Shown here one piece after another: positions 46,190 to 56,111 of a stretch of 64,000 nt of DNA. Under the pieces are notes generated by a model. That model saw only the letters and a program-made list of their open reading frames with translations. It had not been told where the DNA came from and searched no databases. The DNA is taken from NCBI GenBank assembly GCA_963705525.1, contig CAVPJW010000007.1, positions 815,272 to 879,271 of the forward strand. The letters are read 5' to 3'. This DNA is from CAVPJW01 sp963705525. Lineage in GTDB: Bacteria > Acidobacteriota > Vicinamibacteria > Vicinamibacterales > CAVPJW01. How positions within the stretch are numbered: position 1 is the first letter of the stretch; every line of letters starts with the position of its first letter. The position numbers were made by a program, and so were the translations under genes.

Positions 46190-46813
46190 GTGACTGTCAC
46201 CAATCCGAGTGCGGCGCATCTTTCACGCAGCGACGTGGCGCGCATCGAATATGCGGAGATGGTGCGCCAGGCCGCCGCCGGCGACACCGATGCCATGGAG
46301 CGTCTGCTGATGCGTGCGCAGGAAGTGGCGTATCGATTCAGCCTTCTCGTCTGCGGCCATCCCGAGGATGCCGAGGACGTGATGCAGGACGCCCTACTGA
46401 ACACGTATCGTCACGTCTCGCAGATCAAGGACCCGGAGGCATTCCGCACCTGGCTGTACCAGACGGTAAGGAACGCCTGCTTGATGAAGCGGCGCCGACG
46501 CGTGGACGAGCCGGCGCATCTGACCTCGATTGAGCAGGGTGGAACGGACACGGACGGCGGGCCAGCCCCGGTGGACGTGCCGGACACGCGCCGTCCGGCC
46601 GATCAGCGACTCATCGACTCGTGGCAGGGTGAGCAACTTCGACGTGCCCTGGCAAAACTGACTCCGGGGTATCGCGTGATTGTTGTGCTGCGGGAGATCG
46701 AAGGGCTCTCGACGCGGGAAGTGGCGACAGTCACCGAGTTGTCAGAGGCGAACGTGAAGCAGCGGCTGCACCGCGCAATGATGATGCTGAGAAAGTCGCT
46801 GGAGGAGCTATGA
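46190..46813 (+). CDS. ECF-type RNA polymerase sigma factor
   Basis: The product is 207 residues. Region 2 reads YRFSLLVCGHPEDAEDVMQDALLNTYRHV and FRTWLYQTVRNACLMKRRR. Region 4 reads LPGYRVIVVLREIEGLSTREVATVTELSEANVKQRLHRAMMMLR-like (TPGYRVIVVLREIEGLS and so on). It overlaps the zinc-finger gene by 4 bases. The unit continues into a multicopper oxidase, so copper or oxidative stress control is likely by inference. Start GTG at 46190; no strong Shine-Dalgarno. Confidence 0.92.
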   Translation: MTVTNPSAAHLSRSDVARIEYAEMVRQAAAGDTDAMERLLMRAQEVAYRFSLLVCGHPEDAEDVMQDALLNTYRHVSQIKDPEAFRTWLYQTVRNACLMKRRRRVDEPAHLTSIEQGGTDTDGGPAPVDVPDTRRPADQRLIDSWQGEQLRRALAKLTPGYRVIVVLREIEGLSTREVATVTELSEANVKQRLHRAMMMLRKSLEEL

Positions 46814-47067
46814 CAGGCGCCGTCAGTCCGGAATGCGCCGCCGTGCTCGGCGGCATCTCTGCGTATCTCGATGGCGAACTCGAAACGACCGAGTGCGAGG
46901 CGATCGAGCGACATTATCAGGCGTGCTCGCGCTGTGCCGCCGTCATTCAGGGCTTGCGCGATACGATCGGGCTCTGTCGCGGCGTGGCGGTCGCTCCGAT
47001 TCCAGAATCCGTGCGGGAAAGGGCGCAGGCGAGTATCAGCGCACTACTAAAATCACCCCGGACATAG
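46810..47067 (+). CDS. Zinc-finger anti-sigma factor (zf-HC2 type)
   Basis: The product is 85 residues. The ZAS-like motif is formed by Cys in PECAAVLGGISAYLDGEL and by RHYQACSRCAAVI (HxxxCxxC). There is no transmembrane helix, so it is a soluble anti-sigma factor that would respond to metal or redox changes. The ATG overlaps the sigma factor stop, ensuring balanced synthesis. Confidence 0.9.
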   Translation: MTGAVSPECAAVLGGISAYLDGELETTECEAIERHYQACSRCAAVIQGLRDTIGLCRGVAVAPIPESVRERAQASISALLKSPRT

Positions 47068-47176
47068 TCGCTGCCCATCTGGGTGCAAACGGACGCCGGC
47101 GTCGGCCGGGCACCGCCCCTTGTCGGGTTCTCGCGTGAAACGCATCCGGTTCGACCAGCGCGGACAATACTTCTAT

Positions 47177-48741
47177 ATGCACCGTCGAGACCTCTTCTGC
47201 CTTCTCGCCGTCTCTCCCTTGGCCGCCGCGGCCCGCGGTGCAGGCCTGTTCCCCACCGGTTCCACGTTCGCCCAACTGCCAGGCACAACGCCCGATGTCG
47301 AACTCGAACTGACCGCTGCCCCAGGCGCCGTGTCGCTGTTGCCGGGCGCGCCGACGAATGTGTGGCAATTCACGGGGCGCATTCTTCGCGGGGCCCCGAC
47401 AACCGCGCAAACGATCGACGACTCGTACCTCGGGCCAGTGATTCGCGTTCGACGCGGGCAGCGGGTTCGAATCCATTTCCGCAATCAGCTCGGTGAGCCG
47501 TCGATCGTCCACTGGCACGGACTCGACGTACCCGAACTGGCCGACGGTCATCCGCGCCTCGCCGTGGGGCACGGCGGGGAGTACGTGTACGACTTCGAAG
47601 TAACCAATCGCGCGGGTACCTACTGGTACCACCCGCATCCGCACATGCGAACGGCCGCCCAGGTCTACCAGGGAATGGCGGGACTGCTCCTCGTGTCGAT
47701 CCCGAAGAGGACGCGCTCGGTCTGCCGTCTGGCGAGGGCGAGTTGCTCTGCGTGCTGCAGGATCGCCGCTTCGACGCCGGAAACCAGCTCGTGTATGCGG
47801 GCGCTGCCGGCGGCACGGGTCGCGGACGCGGACGCGGCGGTATGGGTATGGGCGGCGGCATGGCCCAGATGATGGAGACGATGAACGGGTGGCTGGGGGA
47901 CCGCATGCTGGTAAGCGGGCGCGTGCAGCCGACGTTCGACGTGGACCGCCGCACCTACCGGGTGCGATTGCTCAACGGCTCCAACGCGCGCATCTACAAG
48001 CTCGCATGGAGCACGCAAGCGCCCTTCCTGCTCGTCGGCAACGACGGCGGCCTGCTCGCCCGCCCTCGCACAATCCGCACGCTGACACTCGCGCCGGGGC
48101 AACGCGCGGATGTGATCCTCGACCTGTCCCAGCAGCGCGCCGGCAACCAGGTGCAGTTGCAGAGCGTCGGCTTCCCCGCCGAAGCCGTTGGCCGCGTCGG
48201 CATGATGGGCGAAGCATCACCTGTCGGGCAGGGCGCGCCACTCGTCCTCATGACACTGCGCGTGTCGGACAAGCAGGGGCCGCGCTACCAGGTGCCGGAG
48301 CACCTCTCGGCTGACTCGTTCCAGGCGTCCACGTCCGCGCCGGTGCGCCGTGTGCCGCTCACGTTCATGCAGATGAACTGGTTTATCGACGGCCGCACCT
48401 TCGACATGCGAGACGTGGCCGACGTCGAGACCGTCGCGCCTGGCTCCACGCACATCTGGGAGTTCATCAACCAGCCGAACCCGATGGGCATGGCGATGGC
48501 CCACCCGATACACCTGCACGGACCACAGTTCCGTGTCCTGTCACGGACAGGCGGCTCGCCCAATGCGCTCCGCGAGGGGATCCACGACGCGGGCCGGACG
48601 GACACCGTGGTCGTGCTTCCGGGAGAGACTGTCCGCGTGCAGGTCACCTTCTCCACGCACCCGGGCCTGTATCTCTACCATTGCCACATCCTCGAACACG
48701 AGGACATGGGCATGATGCGGAACTTCCGCATCCGCGCGTGA
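47177..48741 (+). CDS. Multicopper oxidase, one frameshift
   Basis: ATG 47177 opens an exported protein (MHRRDLFCLLAVSPLAAAA). The copper ligands are complete: HWHG (type 2/3) and WYHPHPH in the first part; HPIHLHGPQF and HCHILEHEDMGM (type 1 with Met) at the C-terminus. A methionine/glycine insert (GRGRGRGGMGMGGGMAQMM) resembles Cu(I)-binding loops of CueO-like enzymes. One base is missing near 47701; restoring it joins LLLVS to DPEEDALGLPSGEGELL. It follows the sigma/anti-sigma pair by about 110 bp. Likely a cuprous oxidase for copper tolerance. Confidence 0.88.
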
Positions 48742-48780
48742 CCCCCGCCCAGTCAGAACGCCGAACTCGAATAGCGCGAC

Positions 48781-48900
48781 CGAAGGACTGTCTGGGATTC
48801 GAACCGAAAGAATGCCCGCAATCGCCTGATGACGAGAGGCTTAACGGCTGCGAGTTTCGGTGGCCGGGAGGCAGGGATTCGAACTCGGAGCAGGGCCTGT
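48781..48900. repeat. Two tRNA 3'-end-like fragments at the left boundary of the restriction island
   Basis: At 48792-48805 TCTGGGATTCGAACCG and at 48861-48886 a sequence close to the 37-bp repeat (TGGCCGGGAGGCAGGG, then ATTCGAACTC) are seen. On the minus strand each is a T-loop plus acceptor half (GTTCGAATCCC), but no complete cloverleaf can be drawn. The second differs from 32311-32347 at about 2 of the first 26 bases and then diverges. It may be the left attachment site of the element whose integrase lies at 62864. Confidence 0.55.
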
Positions 48901-49057
48901 TTCTAACATGGTGATGGCGCGCGACTTCTGGTGCAAGCGCTTGAATCACCGGCGGTTACGTCGCTCCGTTTCGTTCACTGCCGTCCACCTGAGTCCTCGC
49001 GATTCGCCTCCCGTTTTGGAGACATTTTGGAGACGGCTGAACGCTTCCTTTTATTCG
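48901..49057. other. Gene-free spacer behind the att-like fragments
   Basis: Together with 48742-48900 this makes a gene-free gap of about 315 bp between the multicopper oxidase stop and the end of the last minus-strand island gene. Nothing beyond the tRNA-like fragments is recognised; GGAGACATTTTGGAGACG contains a short direct repeat (TTTTGGAGAC) near 49013-49033. Confidence 0.4.
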
Positions 49058-49424
49058 CTACATTCCGCCGCCAAGCAGCGATCGCGCCCGCGCCGCTACT
49101 GCATCAATCCGAATGCCGACGCGGTCCACGTCGGCTTGTGTCCATCTTTCTGGGTCGGTCCAGGTACTCGGCTTTGGCCTGAAGTTGGTGCGCGAACTCG
49201 CGATCCTTGCGCCTGATCGCGACGGCCGCGTCTGTCCATAGACGAACCAAAACCAGTTCACGATCACGCGCGCGCGAACCGGCGGTCCAATCGACGATGT
49301 AGGCCCTCGTCTCGTTGGCCGCCAACAGCACGGCCTTCACCGCGGCGTCGGAGCGGTCTTTCTTAGCCGCAAGACGGTCTAACCAGCCACCAACTTGTCC
49401 GATTCCATCGAGGAATGCGCCCAT
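49058..49424 (-). CDS. Small helical protein at the end of the restriction operon, one frameshift
   Basis: The ATG at 49424 opens MGAFLDGIGQVGGWLDRLAAK, then VKAVLLAANETRAYIVDW and FAHQLQAKAEY. Removing one C near 49163 joins this to WTDPERWTQADVDRVGIRID, then AARARSLLGGGM, giving about 121 residues. The two halves fit as one all-helical protein; I recall similar proteins from other genomes but no function. It begins 27 bp after the HEPN-like gene and is the last gene of the minus-strand operon. Confidence 0.62.
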
Positions 49425-49451
49425 TCGTTCCTTTCTACGCGGTGGGGTTTC

Positions 49452-50285
49452 TCAACTCGACGCCAAATCCAGTTTCGGATTTCGCAGGATGATCTGGGCG
49501 ATGTCCGAAAAGAACGCTACAAGATGAGGCTTGCCGATGGGTGCCTCGCCAGGGTGGGCGCTGTGATTCCGATACTGAAAGCAGACTTCAAGACGGGCGG
49601 CCTGATTGCCGTCGATGAGCTCCATTCCCTCCATTACGACGATCAGATCCGTATCGAACACCGTCTGCAGCTCCGACATGGTGCTCACACTGAATTCCTT
49701 GTTCCACCGCTTGAACTTGCCGGAGGTCTGGGCCTTCAGAGCTTGTGACGCCTTGTTAAAGGTCCCGAGACCGAGCGCCAGTATTTTGCGTTGAATGCGG
49801 TCGATTGCGGCACACCAGCCGAGCACGATCGCAGCTCGTACGAAGCCCGCGTTCGCGGCGTCGATTGCTTCCCGGAGGTACTCAGATTCTGCGTCATCCC
49901 CAAGCTCGGGGATCACGCTCTGCAGGTCTGGGTCTTCAGCGTCGTCGAACGCGGCCTGTTTGATTGGAAGCACCAGGCGGTCGTCGAACTTGTGCAGCAG
50001 CTGCTTGGTCGCATCGAGATACGACTTCTTCCGATTGTTCGGGCGACTGACGACGTGGAGGCGCTTCATTCCGGCGGAGATCTCTTCGATGGTCTTCGTA
50101 GGAATCTGGAACTTATGCTCAAGGGGACTTCGAAGATCTTCGACCCAACGTGTTGCGATGGCGTCTGCGAGCTGGCGAGGCGCGGCCTTGCTGACCCTAT
50201 CACCCGCCAGTTTCGTCACCTGCTGCCTGAGGTCTTTGAGGTCGGCTTGCAGCTTCGCCAACTTCTCAAGCATCTCCTGCTTCAT
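49452..50285 (-). CDS. HEPN-like protein with coiled-coil N-terminus, defence operon
   Basis: The product is 277 residues. Residues 1-30 are a heptad-rich coiled coil (MLEKLAKLQADLKDLRQQ). The C-terminal half is helical; GFVRAAIVLGWCAAIDRIQRK (147-167) is a typical HEPN first helix. The motif Arg239-Asn-His-Ser-Ala-His244 fits the Rx4-6H signature of HEPN ribonucleases, followed by PGEAP. It overlaps the stop of the preceding gene by one base (TAATG). HEPN domains in defence islands often act as RNases in abortive infection. Function here is inference; the fold assignment is from motif only. Confidence 0.68.
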   Translation of the reverse strand: MKQEMLEKLAKLQADLKDLRQQVTKLAGDRVSKAAPRQLADAIATRWVEDLRSPLEHKFQIPTKTIEEISAGMKRLHVVSRPNNRKKSYLDATKQLLHKFDDRLVLPIKQAAFDDAEDPDLQSVIPELGDDAESEYLREAIDAANAGFVRAAIVLGWCAAIDRIQRKILALGLGTFNKASQALKAQTSGKFKRWNKEFSVSTMSELQTVFDTDLIVVMEGMELIDGNQAARLEVCFQYRNHSAHPGEAPIGKPHLVAFFSDIAQIILRNPKLDLASS

Positions 50286-50890
50286 TAGCTGGCTCCAGCG
50301 AGGGTCTTGACAAGTTGCCCCAACGCTGTGAGGCCGTCCGACGAGAGCGCCTGTGGGTCGCCCTGTGGCTCAAGTGGGTTTTTGAAGAGCTTCGCCGTCG
50401 CCTCTTGCTTGAAGTTCTTCGCAAAGTTGGCCTTGTCGTAGAAACCCTTTTCCTGGCAGATCGATCGCACGGCCTCAGGATCGACCGAAAACGTGTTGGA
50501 CGTAATGGCGTTCTTGAGGGCGAGCAGAAGAGCCCATTGCGTCTGTCCCTTTGCGATCTTCCCGGGGGTTGGCTCCTTGAGGAAATGAACCTCGTCGTCC
50601 TCGACTGTCAACACGGCGCGCAGCTGTTCCTCGGTGACCGTCGTCTTCTGCATGAAGACTCGTAGCTGTGCGGGCATCGGGATCTTTCCAACCTTACCCT
50701 CGCCACCCTTCAAGGGAGCCTCGCTCTCGTCTTGCTTCTCCTGTTGCGCTTTCACAGAGTGCGGCGGCTTGCCCGATTCGAGCAGCTTCGTCAGAAGCAA
50801 CTGAAAGCATTGCTGTCTGAACGGCTCGGGAACAGAGCCTGCGATTGCCGCAATCTCTTGGATTTCATCTTTCAGCTTGTCGTAGTTCAT
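50285..50890 (-). CDS. Uncharacterised protein between hsdR and the HEPN-like gene
   Basis: ATG 50890, 7 bp after the hsdR stop, gives 201 residues. Residues 1-35 form helices (LKDEIQEIAAIAGSVPEPF, then QCFQLLLTKLLE). A charged linker (40-68) follows. The C-terminal part holds QTQWALLLALKNAITSNTF, EAVRSICQEKGFYDKANFAKNF and LSSDGLTALGQLVKTL. The latter looks like a small helical or winged domain. No family name can be given. Strict spacing to both neighbours suggests it acts with them. Confidence 0.65.
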   Translation of the reverse strand: MNYDKLKDEIQEIAAIAGSVPEPFRQQCFQLLLTKLLESGKPPHSVKAQQEKQDESEAPLKGGEGKVGKIPMPAQLRVFMQKTTVTEEQLRAVLTVEDDEVHFLKEPTPGKIAKGQTQWALLLALKNAITSNTFSVDPEAVRSICQEKGFYDKANFAKNFKQEATAKLFKNPLEPQGDPQALSSDGLTALGQLVKTLAGAS

Positions 50891-50897
50891 TGGGGCC

Positions 50898-53800
50898 TCA
50901 TGACTGGAGTGTTTCGTACACGTGTTCGAAGAGGCGCGAGCACTTGGCCGTGTACAGCTCTGGCGTGTAGGCACGCGGCAGCCCCTCGTCGAGTGTGTCC
51001 TCGATCGCGAGCTTCACCTGCGCCCGCGCCTGCGCCTTCTGGCGCCAGTTCAGGACGAGCGCCTGCGCGGACCCGCTCGAGCAGGTGGCGGGCGACCTTC
51101 TTGACCTCGTCGCGTTCCTCCGGCGCTCAGGTCTGGCCCCGGTCGGGTCAGGAGGTCGAACACGGTCAGCTCTTCCTCGGTCAGCTGCTCGCGAACGTGC
51201 CGCTGCTGCTCGTCCGAGAGCGCGCGACTCAGGGCGAGCAGCTCCTTGAACAGGTCGTCGATGTTCCGGCTGCCCGCGTTGTAGGACTCGATCAGCTCCT
51301 CGAACTTCGCCAGGTAGTCGGCGCGGGTCGGGTTGGCGCGGACCAGCGTGTCGAGTTGCGCCCGCACCGCCGCCCGAGAGCTGCTCCAGTTCGACGTTCT
51401 TGCGCTTGGTCTTGTCGAAGCGCTTCGCCAGCGCCTCGAAGTCGATCGCGGAGAGGTCGATGCCGCCCTGGTGGCTCTGACCGTTCCCGCAGCCGTCTGG
51501 AATCCGGAAGCCGTCGGCCGCGATCGAGCGGTCGAGCAGCTCGTTGATCTGCCGTCATGACCGCCGAGATGTCGGCCGGTCCCTCGCCGGTGCGCTCCCG
51601 GATCGTGCCGCGCCAATAACGGCGAGACACGCGACCCTGCCGGAGAACTCGGCGACGGCTGGGTCGGGCTTGACCGCCTGGTAGAGGGCGTGGCACCACC
51701 GCTCGTGGGCGAGGAACTCCTTGCGAAGCGGGTCCGGCGAGATCAGGCGGTCCACCGCATCGGCGATGCGGCCAGGCGCTCGAGGCTGCCGGTCGGCAAC
51801 GCCTCGATGGCGGCGAGGTCCACGCCGTGGCCCAGGCAGAACGCCAGCGGCCGCATCCACGGCCGTCGCAGCTCCTCGACCAGCTGCGCGTTTGTCCCGC
51901 ACCGGGGTCGCGCCGCCCTGGCCCTTGGCGTAGATGGCGAGCGCCTTCTCCAGCGACGCGAAGACGTTCGCGTAGTCCACGATCAGGCCGCTGTGCTTGC
52001 CCGGGAACACGCGGTTCGCCCGCGCGATGGTCTGCATCAGCGTGTGGTTCCGCATCGGCTTGTCGAGGTAGATCGTCGAGCAGCTCGGCACGTCGAAGCC
52101 GGTCAGCCACATCGCGCACAGGAAGACCAGCCGCAGCGGGTCGTTCGGGATCCTTGAACTTGCTCGTCCAGCGCCTCGTCGTTCATCCGCCTGCGGTGCG
52201 GCGACGATGTCGAGGCCGAGCGCCTTCATCTGCTCGATCTCGTTCTGGCCGGGCGAGACGATCAGCGCCATGTCGGTCGTCGTCAGGACGTGCGAGCCGC
52301 TGCTGCCAGATCACGCAGGCGCTCAGGGTCGGCTTCGCCCCGTACGTGCGTCAGCCGTGCGAGCTCCGTCTCGACCCGCGCACGCTCGGCCTGCCAGTGC
52401 TTTCGCACCTTGTCGTGCATCCGCAGGGCGGTGGCCTTGTCGATGGACACGACCATCGCCTTGCCCTGGAACCCGCGCCCGAGGAAGTGGCGGGACGATG
52501 TCCTTGGCGATCGTTTCCAGCCGGTCGTCGCGGGTGATCAGGTGGTACTGCCGTCCGAGCTCCCGTTCGAGACGCTTCTCCTGGTCCTCGTCGAGGTCCG
52601 CGGCTTCGATCGAGCGCGTAGATGTCGTCGTTCAGGTCCGGGTTCTCGAGCCGCAGTTCGGGCGTCCGGTTCTCGTAGAAGAGCCGGACCGTCGCGTCGT
52701 CCTCGACCGACTGCTGGAAGTCGTAGATCGAGACGTAGTCGCCGAAGACCTCGCGGGTGCGCTCCTCGCCGGCGATCAGCGGCGTGCCGGTGAACGCGAC
52801 GAACAGCGCCTTCGGCAGGGCGGCGCGCATGTTGAGCGCCAGCGTGTCGTACTGGCTGCGGTGCGCCTCGTCGGTGAGGACGATCACGTCGGGCCGGTCG
52901 CAGAGCATCTCCGGCGTCTGGAACTTGTGGATCAGCGTGAAGACGTACCGGTGATTGCCCCGCGAGCAGCTCGCGCAGATTCGGCGCCGCTCCCGGCGTG
53001 GCAGACTTGCTCTCGCGTCTCGCTGACCGCGCCGGTCGCCTTGAAGGTCTTGGCGATCTGGTCGTCCAGCTCGACGCGGTCGGTGACGATCACGAACGTC
53101 CAGTTGCCTTCGCACTGTGCCGCAGGATCTTCTGCGCGAAGAAGACCATCGACGAGGCTCTTGCCCGCGCCCTGCGTGTGCCAGAACACGCCGCCGCGAC
53201 CGTGACCGGCGGCCCGCGCCTCCAGCATCGGCCGGGATGGCCTTGTTGACGCCGAGCACCTGATGGTTCTGGGCCAGGATCTTGACGCAGGCCAGACCTG
53301 TCCTCGGAGAAGAGCGTGAAGTTCTCCAACGAGATCGAGCAGGCGCGCCGGGTCGCAGACGCCTCGGAGCATGACCTCCAGCGAGACACGGCGAGGTTCG
53401 TCCTCGCGCTCGACGCGCTTCCACTCGAAGAACCGCTCCCAGTCCGCCGTGAGCGTGCCGACCCGGCTCTCGGTGCCGTTCGAGGCGATGAGCGAGCGCG
53501 TTGTACCAGAAGAGCGGCGGGATGCCGTTCTGCGGGTGCTTGTAGCTGGTGAGGTTGTCGTCGAACGCCTGCTTGGCCGGAACGCCCGGCTTCTTCAGCT
53601 CGACCACGACCAGCGGCAGGCCGTTCACGAATCCGACGAGATCCGGCCGGCAGGTGTAGAGCGACCCCGGTGATCGTCATCTGGCTGACCAGCAGGAAGT
53701 CGTTGCCCGCGGTGTTCTGCCAGTCGATGACCCGCACCCGCTCGGTCTTCTGTCCGCCGTGCTCGCGGTCCGGCACCGAGACCGGAATGCCGTCCTTCAG

Positions 53801-54092
53801 CAGCACGTAGACTTCGCGGTTGGCCGCGACAAGGCTCATGGCGGAGCGTTTACGCGAGTTGATCAATCGCTGCGGTGATGGCCTCGGCGGGAGCGTCGGG
53901 ATTCAGGCGGTCCAGCGCCGTCCGCAGATGTGCGGCACAGCACGACCTCGGCCTTCGTCTCGCGCCCAAGCGTCCCGTCGAGCCCAATCACCTCGTCGAA
54001 GCGCCGACACCGTCGTCCCAGCCCATCTCCGCGAGCAGGGCAATCGCGGGCTGTTCGACGAGTTGGTCCTCGGTGTAGGGGTGGGGTGACAT
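50898..54092 (-). CDS. hsdR: Type I restriction endonuclease subunit R, heavily frameshifted
   Basis: ATG 54092 reads SPHPYTEDQLVEQPAIALLAEMGW, the usual HsdR N-terminus, and the last codons end LFEHVYETLQS at 50898. In order, across frames: nuclease ExK in LPLVVVELKKPGVP, FWYN, Walker A FWHTQGAGKSL, VIVTDRVELDDQIAKTF, DEAH box VLTDEAHRSQYDTLA, VAFTGTPLI, MWLTGFDVP, MQTIARANRVFPGK and ELIESYNAGS. The total length fits about 1,050 residues. A frameshift occurs on average every 50-100 bp; each that could be checked is a one-base insertion (for example a G too many near 53670). As written it cannot be translated; whether it is dead or misread is open. Confidence 0.85.
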
Positions 54093-54096
54093 CGGG

Positions 54097-54932
54097 TTAC
54101 GTAAGGCTCAGCAGCTTCTGGACAAGCTCGAACGCACGCCGCGCGTGCATGGCGCGTTCGCCGTCGTCGGTCGAATCGTGAAAGATGGCGAGCTGCTGCG
54201 GACCATAGTGTTCGACGGTCTTGAATTTCTCCCGCAGAATTTCGATCGACGCGGCAACGAGCGGATCCTCATGCCGTGACCGCCAGTCCGCGGCCACAAC
54301 CTCGATGGCGTCCGGATACTCGTCGAGACAATAGCAGAGGTCGTAGACATCCTTCGGTTTGTCCCGGCCCGCCAGGGCGTGGGCTTTCATGATGATGAAG
54401 TCCGGAAGCGACGCGACCTGGAGCCGCACGGTGTTCGTCGCTCCGGAGATCATCTGGCCCTCGAACTCGATGCTCTCCGGGTGTTCGAATGCGGCGGCGC
54501 AGGCCGGAAACCGCAGGACCCGGAAGCCCTCGACGAGCTTCGGGTGGTTCTTCTTCAGTTTCACGTCGGCAGGCGCCAGGAACTCGACTTCAACCCGTCA
54601 CCGGCACCTCGCCGTCGCCGAGGTCCACCGTCGTGACCAGCTGGAAGTCCTTGTCACCCTTGTCGTAGCGGCCGGTGTCGAGCAGGAGCTTCAGAAGTTC
54701 CGCGTACCGACCGTCGCCGAGCTTGGCGGCATCGAGCGCCAGATCGACGTCGATGCTTCCGACGTGCTCTGGGATCCGCGGCAGGAAGAAGGAGGTCCGG
54801 CACCCAGCCGCCGACGACCACCATCGCGTCACGGAAGGAGGCGAGCACCTGACCGACATCGACGAGCACACGGCGGGCCGCATCGACCTGACGGTCGGTG
54901 TAGTCGCCTTCATGCCGCGGTTCGGGATTCAT
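54097..54932 (-). CDS. abiEii: AbiEii-like nucleotidyltransferase toxin, two frameshifts
   Basis: ATG 54932 overlaps the antitoxin stop. The product reads MNPEPRHEGDYTDRQVDAA, then the nucleotidyltransferase motif MVVVGGWVPDLLL followed, after one extra base, by EHVGSIDVDLALDAAKLGD (GS...DxD). It continues KGDKDFQLVTTVDLGDG and, after a second extra base near 54600, ADVKLKKNHPKLVEGFRV and DFIIMKAHALAGRDKPKDVYDL. The last motif (KxxALxxRxKxKDxYDL) is typical of the AbiEii/MenT family. It should be a nucleotide-transferring toxin. The hsdR start lies 4 bp after its stop. Confidence 0.8.
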
Positions 54933-56070
54933 TTCGTAGCGGCGGACCACGCCGGCTTGAGCCGTTGCTGGAGGATCGCGTCGGCGGCCTCCTCGCCGCG
55001 ACCGCCTGCATGCGCAAGGTCCACGTACGTCTGCACGGCGTTCGTGCATGCCAGCCCGGTTGCTGCCAGGCTCCACTCGATAGAACACCCCGGCGATCGT
55101 CGGGAATCAGCACGACGAGATTCTCGCCAGAATCGACTGACTTCGCTTCAACGGCCGACTGGAACTCCTGCTCGATGTTCGGATCGAGGTAGAGCCAGGT
55201 GCGGGGCTGGCGCACGGCCGGCGCCTGGAGGTCGGCGGCAGAGAACGCAGCGTACGCGAGACGACCCTCGCCGTCCGGATCAAGCGCGCGGAGCCTGTCC
55301 TGGAGAGCGCGCCCTTGCAGAAGCGTGAAGTACGGACGACGGCTGTGACGGTCGAATCGATACGCTGCTCGCCACGCCTGGAGCAGCCCCTCGAAGTCCC
55401 GAACGCGGAAACCGCGATTCGGGAGCTGTTCCAGAAACGCCTGGTCGCGGAGGTGCTGAACGACCTTGTTCACGAGGGCAAGGCTCGGCGCCGGAACTCG
55501 CGGTACCAGGTCCGCGAAGTGGGCGACCATCTCCCGCTGCGTCCAGCGCTGGCCGGCATTCTCTGGCGCGAGCAGGGCGCGAACGACGCGCGCGGCTTCG
55601 GGCGTACCGAGGTTGGCTCCGCTGCGCGGCTGCGCCTTGACCGGCTCCTTACCGGAGCGCTCGATTAGGAGGACGCCGGGGATCTCGAGCCGACAGTTCC
55701 CGGCCAGGTCGTACCAGCTCCAGCCGTGTTCCTGGCACAGTGCCGCCATCCGGGGAGACACCCGGGGCATGGCGAGCACCTTCCCAGAGGCCACGCTCTT
55801 GCCGCGCCGAGCAGGACCGGCCCACCAAGCTGGCGAACTGGCTCGGCTGGAAGTTGATGCCCTTGCATTCCACGCAGAGAACGGCCTTGCCGCCACCAGG
55901 GACCGGGCCGGAGACCAACAGGTCCCACTCCGGATCTCCTGCCATTGCCTGTGCTCAATGCGCCAGCGTTGGAGCCAGGACGCGGTGCCCAGCAGCTCGC
56001 TCAGGACCCGGGCGAGGTCACGTTCGAGGGCCGAATCGTGGCCGCGGCTAATGTTCGCGATTGAAGCCAT
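54929..56070 (-). CDS. abiEi: AbiEi-like antitoxin / transcriptional autorepressor, frameshifted
   Basis: From ATG 56070 the protein starts ASIANISRGHDSALERDLAR. In another frame it continues GDPEWDLLVSGPVPGGGKAVLCVECKG, a PD-(D/E)xK-like half with ExK. It then continues VLAMPRVSPRMAALCQEHGWSWYDLAGNCRLEIPGV, and a winged-helix-like part RWTQREMVAHFADLVPR, LALVNKVVQHLRDQ. The C-terminus, read with frame changes, is LACTNAVQTYVDLAHAGGRGEEAADAI, the conserved end of this family. Frame breaks occur near 55950, 55810 and 55080. It probably binds the inverted repeat at its own start and neutralises the AbiEii toxin. Confidence 0.78.
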
Positions 56071-56106
56071 GTTCACAACATCGTGAACATAGCATATTTC
56101 GTGAAC
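56069..56106 (-). promoter_or_regulatory. Inverted-repeat operator in front of the AbiE-like pair
   Basis: ATGTTCAC (56069-56076) and GTGAACAT (56083-56090) form a perfect 8-bp inverted repeat around a 6-bp centre, reaching the ATG of the antitoxin. A further GTGAAC half-site lies at 56101-56106. The whole gap between hsdS and the antitoxin gene is only 41 bp, so this element controls the pair separately from the restriction genes. AbiEi proteins are known to bind inverted repeats in their own promoter. Confidence 0.72.
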
Positions 56107-56111
56107 CTTTT

